From: JASLQO01 sp002327525
GTDB lineage: Bacteria > Pseudomonadota > Gammaproteobacteria > Pseudomonadales > Azotimanducaceae
Assembly: GCA_030744435.1 (NCBI GenBank)
Contig: JASLQO010000013.1
Span: 248,001 to 312,000, forward strand
Reading direction: 5' to 3'
Length of the DNA: 64,000 nucleotides
A program made the position numbers and the translations under genes. Below the pieces are notes generated by a model. The model was not told the DNA's origin. It made no database searches and saw only the letters and a list, made by a program, of their open reading frames with translations. The stretch's first letter is position 1; every line of letters begins with the position of its first letter. Below are positions 25,080 to 34,482 of the stretch, one piece after another.

Positions 25080-26027
25080 ATGGCGGGAGATTCAAAATAC
25101 GAGGCGCTGTTCCGCGAGCGCTTGGCCGAAATTGTCGGTGAGGACAGGGCGGCCGATATTCGCACGACGATGGCTCGGCCAAAGCGCCAGGGATTCTGGG
25201 TCAATCCCCTGGCGGACGGCGGGATTCCCGACGGTGAGCTGGTCGAGGGTATGCCTGGGCTGTATTCCGTGGCACCGGCTGAGCGTGAGAATCTCACCAG
25301 CCATCCGGCGGCGCAGTCGGGCCGCGTGTACCTCATCAATCCGTCGAGTGTTCTCGCGGTGGCGGCACTCGATGTGCGGCCAGGCCATGAGGTACTCGAT
25401 CTCGCCGCGGCACCTGGCGGTAAGACGCTACTGTTGGCGGCCGCCATGCACAACTCGGGTCGTATCGCAGCGGTGGAGCCCCGCAAGGCGCGATTTCACA
25501 GGATGTGCGCCAACCTCGGCCGTTGTGGGGTCACCAACGTAGAGTTCTACCTCGCGGATGGCCGCGGTGTGGGGCGCAAGACAGGTGCACGCTTCGATCG
25601 TGTGCTGCTCGACGCTCCCTGCTCGTCCGAGGCTCGCATCCGATGGGATGAGCCTGACAGTTATGAACATTGGAAGCCGCGCAAAGTGAAGGAGTCGGCG
25701 CGTAAACAACGCGGCCTGCTGCGTTCTGCGTTGACTGCCCTCAAACCGGGTGGCGTGATGGTGTACTGCACCTGTTCATTCGCGCCGGAGGAAAACGAGC
25801 AAGTAGTGACCGGTGCGCTCGGAGCGTACCCCGACGTGGACATCGAGCCCGTTTCGTTGCCGGATGGCGTCGCCTCGATGCGCGGTCTCCCACAATGGCG
25901 TGGCAGGGTGATCGATGCACGGCTCGCGCTTGCCGTACGTGTATTGCCGGACAGCCTCTGGGATGGCCTCTTCGTGGTGCGTCTGCGTAAGAAGGCGGGT
26001 ATCAGGGCAAGCGCTTCGGACTCATGA
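25080..26027 (+). CDS. RsmB/NOP2/Sun-type RNA m5C methyltransferase
   Basis: 315 residues from ATG 25080; the longer open frame to 24846 overlaps the divergent gene. SAM motif I VLDLAAAPGGKT, then the two catalytic-cysteine motifs of RNA cytosine-5 methyltransferases: LLDAPCSS and YCTCSFAPEENE. There is no NusB-like N-terminal domain as in RsmB and no PUA tail as in full-length RsmF, so the exact rRNA or tRNA target is open. The 3' end overlaps the convergent SixA-like gene by 26 bases. Confidence 0.88.
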   Translation: MAGDSKYEALFRERLAEIVGEDRAADIRTTMARPKRQGFWVNPLADGGIPDGELVEGMPGLYSVAPAERENLTSHPAAQSGRVYLINPSSVLAVAALDVRPGHEVLDLAAAPGGKTLLLAAAMHNSGRIAAVEPRKARFHRMCANLGRCGVTNVEFYLADGRGVGRKTGARFDRVLLDAPCSSEARIRWDEPDSYEHWKPRKVKESARKQRGLLRSALTALKPGGVMVYCTCSFAPEENEQVVTGALGAYPDVDIEPVSLPDGVASMRGLPQWRGRVIDARLALAVRVLPDSLWDGLFVVRLRKKAGIRASASDS

Positions 26028-26475
26028 TGGCTTCGAGGGTAGGTTGCTGATCCTCGATGATTGCGAAATGTGCCGCGCCGAAGGTAGGTAAATTGCCAAT
26101 AACCCGTTCACCAGCGAGTTGGTTCACCGCCCAGGTCATGCCGGGGTTGTGTGCGACCACCGCCACCCGCGATACCCCTGCCGGTGTACTGTGCACGACT
26201 TCCAGAATCCTGCGCGGGTCGGCGTGATACAAAGCGTGCTCGCGCACGAGTTGTGCCCATGGCCAGGCTGCGTGAACGAACTTGGCTGTTGCCAGCGCGC
26301 GGGCGGCGTCGCTCGTCCAGATCCACTGCGCTGCATTGGGCTGTTCATGCAGCCAGCGCTGCATGCGTGGACCGTCACGCATGCCGCGCTCGTTCAGCGG
26401 GCGGTCGAAGTCCGCCTGTCGTAGATCGGACCAGGAAGATTTGGCGTGACGAATGAGCCAGAGATGAGTGATCAA
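26002..26475 (-). CDS. SixA-like histidine phosphatase
   Basis: 157 residues. Histidine-phosphatase superfamily: catalytic LIRHAKSSW at residues 7-15, TSDAARALATA and the second His in VVAHNPGM. The RHAKSSW variant and short length match SixA phosphohistidine phosphatases, which remove phosphate from HPt domains or PTS proteins. Its last codons overlap the convergent RNA methyltransferase gene. The physiological target is unknown. Confidence 0.85.
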   Translation of the reverse strand: MITHLWLIRHAKSSWSDLRQADFDRPLNERGMRDGPRMQRWLHEQPNAAQWIWTSDAARALATAKFVHAAWPWAQLVREHALYHADPRRILEVVHSTPAGVSRVAVVAHNPGMTWAVNQLAGERVIGNLPTFGAAHFAIIEDQQPTLEAIMSPKRLP

Positions 26476-26649
26476 GACGGTGTCTTCATCTGCGTAGGAA
26501 GGCGTGATCGAGTTTAGGGTTTATCATCCGTGACCGGCAAGAGCGGAGCAGCGAAGAGCATGGCATCACAAGGCAAGATGCTGGCGATCAAACCGGTTTG
26601 CGGCCGCTCGCAGGATGAGAGGTTGTTGCTGCGGCTCCAACCCGAATGA

Positions 26650-27193
26650 ACCAGGCAGCCGACGCCCTTCCGCCGCGATCTGCAGATGGTGTTTCAGGAT
26701 CCCGAGTCTTCCCTCAACCCGAGACTCTCCATCGCCTCGATTCAGGCCGAACCCATGGCCACGCATGGCATCAGCGCAGACCGCGCGGAGCGCATCGGGC
26801 GCGCCGCGCAGTACATGGTGAAGGTTGGGCTCGAGCCGCACATGCTCAATCGTTATTCGCACGAGTTCTCCGGCGGCCAGCACCAACGCATCGGCATCGC
26901 AAGGGCCATTGCGCTGGAGCCGCGCTTTATCGTCTGTGACGAGCTGACCAGTGCGCTGGATGTCAGCGTGCAGGCGAAGCTCCTCCAGTTGCTGGACGCG
27001 TTAAAGGAGACCTGCAACTGACTTACCTGTTCATCACGCACAACATCGACGTGGTGCGCTACTTCGCGGATGATATCGCGGTGATGTACCAGGGCCGTGT
27101 CGTGGAGCAGGGAGTGGCGCTCGAGGTATGCGATAAGGCGCAGCATCCCTAGACTCGGAAGCTGCTGGCGGCGGTACCACGTTTCGTCGCCTG
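26650..27193 (+). pseudogene. Decayed oligopeptide ABC transporter ATPase (DppF/OppF type)
   Basis: The frame begins after a stop at 26647 with PFRRDLQMVFQDPESSLNPR, a typical DppF/OppF Q-loop region; the Walker A part is missing. It continues with SGGQHQRIGIARAIALEP and CDELTSALDVS (usual Pro of DEP lost), then stops at 27019-27021. The sequence resumes in another frame (LTYLFITHNIDVVRYFADD) and has a TAG at 27150-27152 inside the QHPYTRKLL motif. So the gene has lost its 5' half and carries a frameshift and a stop. No cognate permease is nearby. Confidence 0.85.
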
Positions 27194-27388
27194 ATAACCG
27201 TTTCCCGCAAGGGGTTCTTAGCGGAATTGGCGTGGCGCGCATACACTAGAGCGGATGCGAGGAGTGGGAGAGATGGTGCATGTTGGTGCGCAAGTGAGTG
27301 TCTAGCGCGGGGGCTGGTCACGGGGGATGTCGAGAATTTCCAGCGTTTCGATGACAAGATCATTTCCCGGTTTTCGTGAGGAGCATGT

Positions 27389-28216
27389 ATGAGTGAGAAC
27401 AAACTGGCCGGCAAGGTCGCCCTGATCACGGGGGGGGCACGCGGTCTGGGGCGGGGCTATGCACTGCATTTGGCGGGTCTTGGCGCGGATGTCGCCATCG
27501 TCGACCGCAACTTGCGAGCGGCCGAGGTGTACGAGTTCGAGAAGGAACTGCTTAAAGCGGATACCGTGATGGAAGAGTGCGAGGCGCTTGGTGCGCACGT
27601 GTTGGGCATCGAGGCGGATCTGACGGACCGGGAGGTAACCGAAGCGGCGGTCGCGCGACTAGTGGACGAACTGGGCTCGGTGGACATCGCCATCTGCAAT
27701 GCGGGCGGTGGTACGGTCGTGTTCGCGGACGAGGTGGAGGTCCCCGAAGACGGCCAGACCGACATCAACACCACGGGCACGGCCTCCGACTGTCCCCAGG
27801 AGATGCTGACTCGCGTCCTGGACACCAACCTCATGACCTGCATGTACACCTGCATGGCGGTGGCGCCCTACATGAAGGCGCAGAAGCACGGCAAGATCGT
27901 CACGGTCTCGTCTACCGGCGGTATGGATGCCGGGGCGGGTTACCATCCGTATGGAACGGCCAAGGCGGCGATCATCTACTACACGCGCACACTTGCTCAG
28001 GATCTCGGACCTTACAACATCACGGTCAACGCCATTGCACCCGGCATCATCCGAACCGGCAGGCTGGGAGACCGCGCCCATCTGTCCAAATACATCGCGC
28101 TTCGCCGGGAGGGTACCATCGAGGATTGTGCAAGGGTGGTGGAGTTTCTGGTGACGGATCTGTCCGACTACGTAACCGGACGGACTATCCCCATCGACGG
28201 TGGACAATACCGGTGA
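27389..28216 (+). CDS. SDR-family oxidoreductase (mycofactocin-type-like insertion)
   Basis: 275 residues from ATG 27389 with GAGGAG upstream. TGGARGLGRG nucleotide loop, Asp after beta-2 (AIVDRN), CNAGGG, Ser-Ser in VSSTGGMDAG, YGTAK and the C-terminal IDGGQYR. It carries two insertions relative to classical SDRs (around residues 45-55 and 110-135), which is reminiscent of SDRs acting on large or CoA-linked alcohols. Followed 12 bases later by a VOC gene, probably co-transcribed. Substrate unknown. Confidence 0.85.
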   Translation: MSENKLAGKVALITGGARGLGRGYALHLAGLGADVAIVDRNLRAAEVYEFEKELLKADTVMEECEALGAHVLGIEADLTDREVTEAAVARLVDELGSVDIAICNAGGGTVVFADEVEVPEDGQTDINTTGTASDCPQEMLTRVLDTNLMTCMYTCMAVAPYMKAQKHGKIVTVSSTGGMDAGAGYHPYGTAKAAIIYYTRTLAQDLGPYNITVNAIAPGIIRTGRLGDRAHLSKYIALRREGTIEDCARVVEFLVTDLSDYVTGRTIPIDGGQYR

Positions 28217-28228
28217 GGAGCGGACGGC

Positions 28229-28702
28229 ATGCATGAAGACATCGCAGGTGCGGGCTGGAAGCTGCACCATCTCGGCATCCCTGTGAGCGATCTGGATCAG
28301 GCGATGGCGGACTACCGCGGCCTCGGCATCGCCTCGTTCGGTGAGCCGTTTCTCATCGACAGCAGCAGGGCGGCTGAGTATTTGGTATACGGCAAGAGAC
28401 CGGATCCGGTGGTCACGACACGCGGTGTCATGGGCCGGATGGGCGCGGTGGGTGTGGAACTGTTGCAGCCGCTAACGGGTCACACCGTGCACCGGGAGCT
28501 GCTCGAGCAATCGGGCTCAGGTGTGGGCCACGTCGCTTACACGGTCGATGATCTGGAAGGAGAAGCCAGCCGCCTGGAAGCGGTAGGCTTTCCCGTGATC
28601 CTGAGCATCACACCGGCAGGCCGAACCGGGCGCAGCGCGGTCTACATAGATACGCGCGGGAGCTTCAGCAACCTCATCGTGGAGCTGATCCAGGCTGCCT
28701 GA
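28229..28702 (+). CDS. VOC-family protein (epimerase/glyoxalase-like)
   Basis: 157 residues from ATG 28229. A single VOC protein of the Glyoxalase_4 type: WKLHHLGIPVSDLDQAM at the start (first metal His), ELLQPLTG in the middle, then VGHVAYTVDDLEGEASRLEAVGF and the C-terminal LIVELIQ Glu. The pattern resembles methylmalonyl-CoA epimerase, but an epimerase role is not proven. The SDR upstream is its likely operon partner. Confidence 0.78.
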   Translation: MHEDIAGAGWKLHHLGIPVSDLDQAMADYRGLGIASFGEPFLIDSSRAAEYLVYGKRPDPVVTTRGVMGRMGAVGVELLQPLTGHTVHRELLEQSGSGVGHVAYTVDDLEGEASRLEAVGFPVILSITPAGRTGRSAVYIDTRGSFSNLIVELIQAA

Positions 28703-28710
28703 GCGATTCG

Positions 28711-29616
28711 TTACCAGATCGCGAAGAATTCCTCGATTGCCTGCATCTGACCGCCGGTAGCGGAGGAAGGCGCGATGATCGGCATTTTGATACCGGCGTC
28801 GAACCAGGCCTCGATGCCCTCGCGAACCTTCGATGCGGAACCGAACAGGGTGGTATCAGCCAGCCAACAGTCGGAGAGGCACTCGGGTACGCGATCCAGA
28901 TCCTGGTCGGCGAGCGCTTTCTCTACAGCATTCATTTCTTCCTCGTAGCCCGCTTCCTTCCAGTAGTTGCGGTAGTTGGGCAGAAACGCATAGCCCGTCA
29001 ACGTTTTGCGGTTCACTGCCTTAGCGGCTTCCTCGTCGTCGCTGATGCAGGTGGGAATCATGTCTCCGATATGGAAGCTGTCGTTCGTGCGGGCTTTATC
29101 CGAGAGTGCGCTGAGCGATGCCTGCATGTGCGATCGGGCGCCGTTGGCGAACACCATGCCGTCGCCGATCTCCTCGGCCAGCGCGATCATCTTGCGGCGC
29201 AGGGTGGCCAATACGATGGGCGGCAATTCACCGACGCGCGGTACTGCTTTCAGATCTTCGACGAAGCGGCGCGTATCGGACAGCGGTTTACCCTGAGTGA
29301 CGCCGAGCCGGTCCATCGCGAGAGCGTGGCTGACCCCGATGCCGAAACTAAAGCGCCCGCCGGAGATTTCGTGGATGAAGGCAGCCGTCTGCGCGAAGTC
29401 ATTCACGTGGCGTGTGTAGATGGGTTGGATGCTGGTGCCGAACGGGATTTCATTCGTTACCGAGGCGATGCCCTGGCACAACGCCATGGCGTCTCCCATG
29501 CTCGGACAGTAGATGCCGGCAAAGCCGCGTTTCTCGACTTCGGCGGCCACCTCCAGCGTGCGCGAACGGCGCCCCGGAACGGCGGCCAGACTCATGGCGG
29601 GTTTGCGATCGGTCAT
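28711..29616 (-). CDS. LLM-class (luciferase-like) flavin or F420 oxidoreductase
   Basis: 301 residues. Bacterial-luciferase TIM-barrel features: EVEKRGFAGIYCPSMGD near the N-terminus, FAQTAAFIHEISGGRFSFGIGVSH (about residues 75-98), then RRKMIALAEEIGDGMVF. The SGGRF-x-GIG motif marks the LLM family, which uses FMN or F420. Convergent with the VOC gene eight bases away. Substrate and cofactor cannot be set by eye; F420 would be notable in a gammaproteobacterium. Confidence 0.83.
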   Translation of the reverse strand: MTDRKPAMSLAAVPGRRSRTLEVAAEVEKRGFAGIYCPSMGDAMALCQGIASVTNEIPFGTSIQPIYTRHVNDFAQTAAFIHEISGGRFSFGIGVSHALAMDRLGVTQGKPLSDTRRFVEDLKAVPRVGELPPIVLATLRRKMIALAEEIGDGMVFANGARSHMQASLSALSDKARTNDSFHIGDMIPTCISDDEEAAKAVNRKTLTGYAFLPNYRNYWKEAGYEEEMNAVEKALADQDLDRVPECLSDCWLADTTLFGSASKVREGIEAWFDAGIKMPIIAPSSATGGQMQAIEEFFAIW

Positions 29617-29689
29617 CGGTGATTCTCTTCATCTGCGGGCAAAGGCGGACGAGAAGAACACGGGCCCGATGAAAGGTCAACGATTGGCG

Positions 29690-30451
29690 TCAGAACCAGC
29701 GGTGGCGCGAGGAATGGCGCGCCGGTTGGCCCTGGTGTGCCGCCATGTAGTCGGGGCGCTTGAACAGGTGCACGCAAACCAGGCCCGCCAGAAAACCGCC
29801 GATGTGTGCCCAGAATGCCACACCTCCACCACTGCTCCCGATCGTGGGTAGACCGCCGAGGATCTGCAACAGGAACCAGTAGCCCAGCATGAAGATCGCG
29901 GGAACCGCCACGGTCGTTGCGAAGAAACCCAGAAAGATCAGCGTATGCACGTGGTGTCTGGGATAGAGCAGGGCATAGGCGCCCATCACGCCGCCGATGG
30001 CGCCCGAAGCGCCGACCATGGGAATGGCGCTGGACGGGTCGGTCATGATCTGTGCCCCTGCCGCGGCCAGGCCGCAGACGAGATAGAAGATCACGAAGCG
30101 CACCGGTCCCATGACGTCCTCGATGTTGTCGCCGAACACCCATAAAAACCACATGTTGCCGATGATGTGGAACCAGCCTCCATGCATGAACATCGAACTC
30201 AGCAGTGAGACGGGGTTGGAGGTGCCGTCGAACTGACAGACGAGCCCACTGCCGAGATTGATCTGAGTACCGGTGGGGAGCTGTCCGAGCAGATCGCCCG
30301 GGATGAGACCATAAAGACACAGTGAGCGTGCCAGTGCCACGTCGGAGCCCAGTCCCTGTAGGGCGAACCACGCCACGGCATTCAACGCGATGATGGCGAT
30401 CACCGCGTAGGGTGTGCGTAGCGTCGGGTTTTCGTCACGGAGCGGGAACAT
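29690..30451 (-). CDS. Rhomboid intramembrane serine protease
   Basis: 253 residues with about six membrane helices. Catalytic pair Ser149 in GASGAIGG and His216 in WAHIGGFLAG; His95 and Asn99 in WFHIIGNMWFLW form the oxyanion-stabilising part. It cleaves transmembrane substrates inside the inner membrane. The C-terminus is a short basic tail. Runs alone, 73 bases downstream of the LLM gene on the same strand. The length and the L1 loop (residues 46-80) match bacterial rhomboids of the larger YdcA/GluP-like open type without TPR. Confidence 0.9.
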   Translation of the reverse strand: MFPLRDENPTLRTPYAVIAIIALNAVAWFALQGLGSDVALARSLCLYGLIPGDLLGQLPTGTQINLGSGLVCQFDGTSNPVSLLSSMFMHGGWFHIIGNMWFLWVFGDNIEDVMGPVRFVIFYLVCGLAAAGAQIMTDPSSAIPMVGASGAIGGVMGAYALLYPRHHVHTLIFLGFFATTVAVPAIFMLGYWFLLQILGGLPTIGSSGGGVAFWAHIGGFLAGLVCVHLFKRPDYMAAHQGQPARHSSRHRWF

Positions 30452-30659
30452 GCGGGCACAGCCTCAACGGATAACCGGGGTAGGGTGCCGTCCTGGCGGC
30501 AGCGTCGCAAGTGTGAAAATCATCCCGGCCGTCCCGGGGGTGGGCTTGCGGTTGAGAAAGCGTTTGTTTCCGTGGGCTTGCCATCTCCGGCAGGGCGGGC
30601 ACTTATGTTGGCGGGGCAGGCAGGTTAGGGTGCCGCCGTGAGCGTGGTGCTATAAGCGA

Positions 30660-31505
30660 ATTCCATTACCCACGCCACGGGCGGTAACCGTCTGTTCAGG
30701 GATCTGCAGCTTGCTGTAAACAAGGCGATTCTCTGGGGCTGGTGGGTCACAACGGATCGGGCAAGACGCCGCTGCTCAATATCCTGAGCGGCCGGCTGGC
30801 AGCGGATGGTGGTGAAGTGACGACCCGGCCGGGGTTTGCGTGTGCGATGGTGGAACAGTTTTTACCCAAGCGCCTGGGTACTCGCACGCTGGTCGATGCG
30901 GGGGTGTGGAGCGGGCTGAAGAGGCTGTGCGGTGGCGTGCGGAGAGTTTGTTGGACCAGCTGGGATTTACTTCTCGGGAGTGCCGGTTTGAGGTGCGCGC
31001 GTTATCCGCAGGACAACAAAACCGGCTGATGTTCGTTCGCGTGGTGGTCTTAGAACCTCAGTTGCTGTTTCTCGACGAACCCACCAATCACATCGATCTG
31101 GAAGGCAAGGAACAACTGGAGTAGGTGTTGTTGGACAGCGAGGCCGCGCTCCTGATCACCTCGCACGACCGCCGTTTCATCGAGTGCCTGGGTCAGCGGT
31201 TCCTGCTGATTGTCGCAGGTGAATTGATCGAAATGCCAGGGCTCGATGCGGCGCTGGCACGCATGCGTAAGGATGCAGGAGTGGCTGGCACAAAGGCCGC
31301 ATCGCCTGTCCCGACCGGCGATGTGTTTGCGAACGAGGAGGATAGTGAACGTTTGCTCGAGCAGATCGTTTCGCTTGAGGAGAAACTGGCTGCGGATGAG
31401 GCGCGCAAGAAGAAGTTCCAGAAACCCAAACTGCAAGCAGAGCGGCGGCTGGAGCTCGATACGCTCTATGCGAGACTGGAAGGACTCGATCAGTCAGATC
31501 AGTAA
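30660..31505 (+). pseudogene. Decayed ABC-F ATPase
   Basis: Fragments of one ABC-F protein lie in different frames. NSITHATGGNRLFRDL is at 30659-30706. After a frameshift near 30722 comes LVGHNGSGKTPLLN, with Pro where the Walker A Ser/Thr is expected. After another near 30900 come AESLLDQLGF, SAGQQNRLMF and LLFLDEPTNHIDLEG. An in-frame TAG at 31122 then interrupts, followed by ALLITSHDRRFIE and a C-terminal coiled-coil tail ending at 31505. At least two frameshifts and one stop: not functional as one protein. The 3' end overlaps the end of hisC by 12 bases. Confidence 0.85.
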
Positions 31506-32576
31506 GGCAGCCAAACACGCTAGCAAACGCTGGTTTTGCTCGGGTGTCCCCACGCTGATACGCAGCTTGTCCTTGAGCAGTGGCGTGTCGAACCAGCGTA
31601 CCAGCACGCCCTGATCCTTCAGCGCCAGGTACAGCTCCTGTGCGCAACGTCTCGCGTTGAACGGCACGGTCACGAGCAGGAAATTGGTCTGGGAGGGAGG
31701 TGCATCCAGACCCAGTTGTTGGAGTTCGGCGTGCAATCGACGTCGGTCGGCTCGTACCCGTTCCCAGGTCCGGGCTGCGTAGTCCTGATCCTCGAAGGCG
31801 GCGAGCCCTAGTACCTGATTCAGCAAATTCACGTTGTAGCTGTCCCGGGTCTTGGTGACCATGGGTTCGATCAGCGATGCCTGCCCGAGCAGATAGCCGA
31901 GGCGCAAACCCGCGAGCCCATAACCTTTGGAGAATGAACGCAGGATCAGGAGATTGTCAAAGGCATTGATGAGTCGGACGGCGTCGTGGCGCAGAGACGG
32001 ATCCACGAAGTCGATGTATGCCTCGTCGAGCAGCAGCACGCCGTTGAGATCGTTGGCCAGCTGGCTGACTGAATCGGTGTCCATGAGCGTGCCGGACGGG
32101 GCATGTGGATTGACCAGGAAGGCCAGTTCAGAGCCCGCTTCGTTCAGGCGGTGTGCAAAGTCACGTGGCGGGCGCCACTGATCATCGAGATCTATGCGAG
32201 CGACGGGTGAGTCGTGAATGTCGGCGAGTACCGGGTACAGCGAATAGCTCGGTTCTGCCATGCCGATGGGGCCACCTGGATTGACGAACGTGGTAATTGC
32301 CAGGCGCAGGGCCTCGTCACCGCCATTGGTCACCAGCACGCACCCGGCATCGAGTGCGTGCCGATCAGCGATGGCGCGCCTGAGCTGGGCGGCTGTCGGC
32401 GGCGGATAGGTGCGCAGATCTTCACCTGAGATATTCGTCAGCGCCTGATCCACCCGTGGGCTCGGTGGATACGGATTTTCGTTGGTATTGAGCTTGATGA
32501 CGTCATCGCCATCGGCTGGCTGTTCGCCCGAGGTGTAACCCTGCATGCGCTGGATGTTGTCGCGTTCGTAGCTCAT
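31494..32576 (-). CDS. hisC: Histidinol-phosphate aminotransferase
   Basis: 360 residues. Fold-type I aminotransferase: LNTNENPYPPSP at the N-terminus, TNGGDEALRLAI, FLVNPHAPSGT (normally NPNxPTG), DEAYIDF, PLP lysine in SFSKGYGLAGLRLGY, and a C-terminal RISVGTPEQN Arg. This is the HisC pattern; the NPH substitution is minor. Last gene of the argC-to-hisC operon, overlapping the AI-2E transporter gene by four bases. No other his gene is in the window, so it may be a second, aromatic-like copy. Confidence 0.9.
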   Translation of the reverse strand: MSYERDNIQRMQGYTSGEQPADGDDVIKLNTNENPYPPSPRVDQALTNISGEDLRTYPPPTAAQLRRAIADRHALDAGCVLVTNGGDEALRLAITTFVNPGGPIGMAEPSYSLYPVLADIHDSPVARIDLDDQWRPPRDFAHRLNEAGSELAFLVNPHAPSGTLMDTDSVSQLANDLNGVLLLDEAYIDFVDPSLRHDAVRLINAFDNLLILRSFSKGYGLAGLRLGYLLGQASLIEPMVTKTRDSYNVNLLNQVLGLAAFEDQDYAARTWERVRADRRRLHAELQQLGLDAPPSQTNFLLVTVPFNARRCAQELYLALKDQGVLVRWFDTPLLKDKLRISVGTPEQNQRLLACLAALLI

Positions 32577-33646
32577 GCGTCGATGTTGGCGCCCGGGTCG
32601 CTGCCGGGTTGTTCGGTACTCGGGGTCGTGGCTTCTTCAGGCTTTGCAGCCGGTCCGAGCAGATAGGCAAGCCACTGCGTATTCGGATTCACCTCCAGCG
32701 CGATTTTCGCGGTCATGGTCAGTGGGACTGACAGCAGCATGCCCACGGGACCGAGCATCCATCCCCAGAACACCAGGGAGAGGAAAACCACCAGACTGGA
32801 AAGACCAAGCCCGCGCCCCATGAAACGGGGTTCGACCACGTTACCCATGATGACGTTGACGGCCACGTATCCACCAGCGGTGAGCAACGCGTAGCCGGAG
32901 CCGAGCTGGACGAGTGCCAGCAGTACCGCAGGGACCGCCGCGATGATGGAGCCGATGTTCGGTACGTAATTCAGTAGGAAAGCGAGGATGCCCCACAGCA
33001 CGGGGAAATCCACACCGAGAATCGCGAGGTAGATGGTGATGGTGAGACCGGTAAATACGCTGATGGTCGTTTTCAGCGCGATGTAGCGATTGACGTTTTC
33101 GGCGAACTTGCCGAAGTGGGGCAGGTCTGTGTCCGGGTCCTTCAACACTTCGCGCAACTTCACCGGAAAGCTGGTGGCCTCGGCCAGGATGAAAATCACC
33201 GTTAGCAGAATGAGGAAACTGTTGCTGAGTACACTGCCGAGTCCCGACAGCGTGTTGCCGGCCATCGACAGCGCGGTCGCCGGATTGAAGTACTGGGAGG
33301 CGCTCGAGATGTCGAACCCATAGCGGTCGACGATACGGATGGCCTGATCAAACATGTCGGTCAGGCGTTCGCTGTAGAAGGGTAGCTTCTCCATGAATGC
33401 GCCCGCCGATTGCGCCACCAGGGCGCCCACGGCACTGAGAATCATCACAATACCCGCCATCACCAGCGCGATGGCGAGCCACCCGGGACAGCGGCGATTT
33501 TCCAGGGCGATCATCGGAGTGGAGGCAATGGTGGCGATGAAGATAGCGAGGAGAAAAGGAACGACCACGTCTTCCGCCGCCTTGATACCAGCGGCGATCA
33601 CCACGAGTGCTGCAAAGATCATGATGCTGCGCGCGGGTCCCGTCAT
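32573..33646 (-). CDS. AI-2E family (PerM-like) membrane transporter
   Basis: 357 residues with about eight hydrophobic helices; typical AI-2E exporter family pieces are FLLAIFIATIASTP, the FLLNYVPNIGSIIAAVPAVLLAL block and GNVVEPRFMGRGLGLSSLVVFLSL. The family includes TqsA (autoinducer-2) and Na+/H+ antiporters, so the cargo is not set. Starts inside the nitrilase stop (four bases) and ends inside the hisC start. Embedded in an amino-acid and RNA-helicase operon with no evident link to quorum sensing. Confidence 0.88.
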   Translation of the reverse strand: MTGPARSIMIFAALVVIAAGIKAAEDVVVPFLLAIFIATIASTPMIALENRRCPGWLAIALVMAGIVMILSAVGALVAQSAGAFMEKLPFYSERLTDMFDQAIRIVDRYGFDISSASQYFNPATALSMAGNTLSGLGSVLSNSFLILLTVIFILAEATSFPVKLREVLKDPDTDLPHFGKFAENVNRYIALKTTISVFTGLTITIYLAILGVDFPVLWGILAFLLNYVPNIGSIIAAVPAVLLALVQLGSGYALLTAGGYVAVNVIMGNVVEPRFMGRGLGLSSLVVFLSLVFWGWMLGPVGMLLSVPLTMTAKIALEVNPNTQWLAYLLGPAAKPEEATTPSTEQPGSDPGANIDA

Positions 33647-34464
33647 GCGATGGTCGTTCTGTGCTCGAGACTCGGTAGCTGCTTGCGCACGCTTCTCACC
33701 CGCTCCGGATCGATGAGGCCGAGCGCGAACCCGTCACCTTCCGCGTGTTCGGCAACGATCTCGCCCCAGGGATCGACGATGAGGCTGTGTCCGTAGGAAG
33801 TGCGTTTGCCGTAGTGGTTGCCGTGTTGGGCGGGTGCGATGACGTGGCATTGCGTCTCTATCGCGCGTGCGCGCAGCAACACGTGCCAGTGCGCCTTGCC
33901 GGTGGTGGCGGTGAATGCCGATGGGATGGTGATCGCCACAGCGCCCTCATTCACCAATGCCTGGTACAGGTATGGAAAACGCATGTCATAGCATACGGTG
34001 AGGCCCAGCTTGCCGAACGGCAGGTCGGTGGTCACGACGTGCTCTCCCGGAGCCGTGCCTCGCGATTCGAAGAGCCGTGTGCCGTCGTCGAGGCTCACGT
34101 CGAAAAGGTGGATCTTACGGTAGCTGGCCACCACCTCACCCAAAGCATCCAAATGTACGCAGGTATTGTAGCTGCGGCCGGGTTCGGGCCCCTGCTCGTG
34201 AAATCCGCCGAGAATCAGCGGGCAGGCCAGATCCCTCGCCAATCGCTGACAGCGTTCGAGTATCGGGCCGCCTTCTGGCAGGGGTTCGAGAATCTGCTGT
34301 TTTTCTCGGTCTGGACCGATGAACGCAAAGGCCTCCGGGAGCATGATCACCTCGGCGCCGGCCTCGCGGGCTCTCTGGGCCAGGTGCTCCGTGGTGTCGA
34401 GATTATCGTCCATGTTGGGCGTTGCGCACAGCTGCAGTGCGGCAACGACAGTCGCTTTGCTCAT
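33643..34464 (-). CDS. Nitrilase-superfamily carbon-nitrogen hydrolase (Nit1-like)
   Basis: 273 residues. Catalytic triad Glu in LPEAFAF, Lys in YRKIHLFDV and Cys in VCYDMRFP, the exact spacing of the Nit1/NitFhit branch. Members of that branch are deaminated-glutathione or omega-amidases that repair side products of aminotransferases, which fits its presence between two aminotransferase genes. Separated by 18 bases from the helicase gene and overlapping the next gene by four. Confidence 0.92.
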   Translation of the reverse strand: MSKATVVAALQLCATPNMDDNLDTTEHLAQRAREAGAEVIMLPEAFAFIGPDREKQQILEPLPEGGPILERCQRLARDLACPLILGGFHEQGPEPGRSYNTCVHLDALGEVVASYRKIHLFDVSLDDGTRLFESRGTAPGEHVVTTDLPFGKLGLTVCYDMRFPYLYQALVNEGAVAITIPSAFTATTGKAHWHVLLRARAIETQCHVIAPAQHGNHYGKRTSYGHSLIVDPWGEIVAEHAEGDGFALGLIDPERVRSVRKQLPSLEHRTTIA

Positions 34465-34482
34465 GGGGGTGACCGCGGAGTA

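Noticed and set aside
26686..27193. Programmed frameshift in the oligopeptide ATPase
   Set aside because: There is also a missing 5' half and a later stop, and no slippery heptamer at the shift. Decay explains it better.
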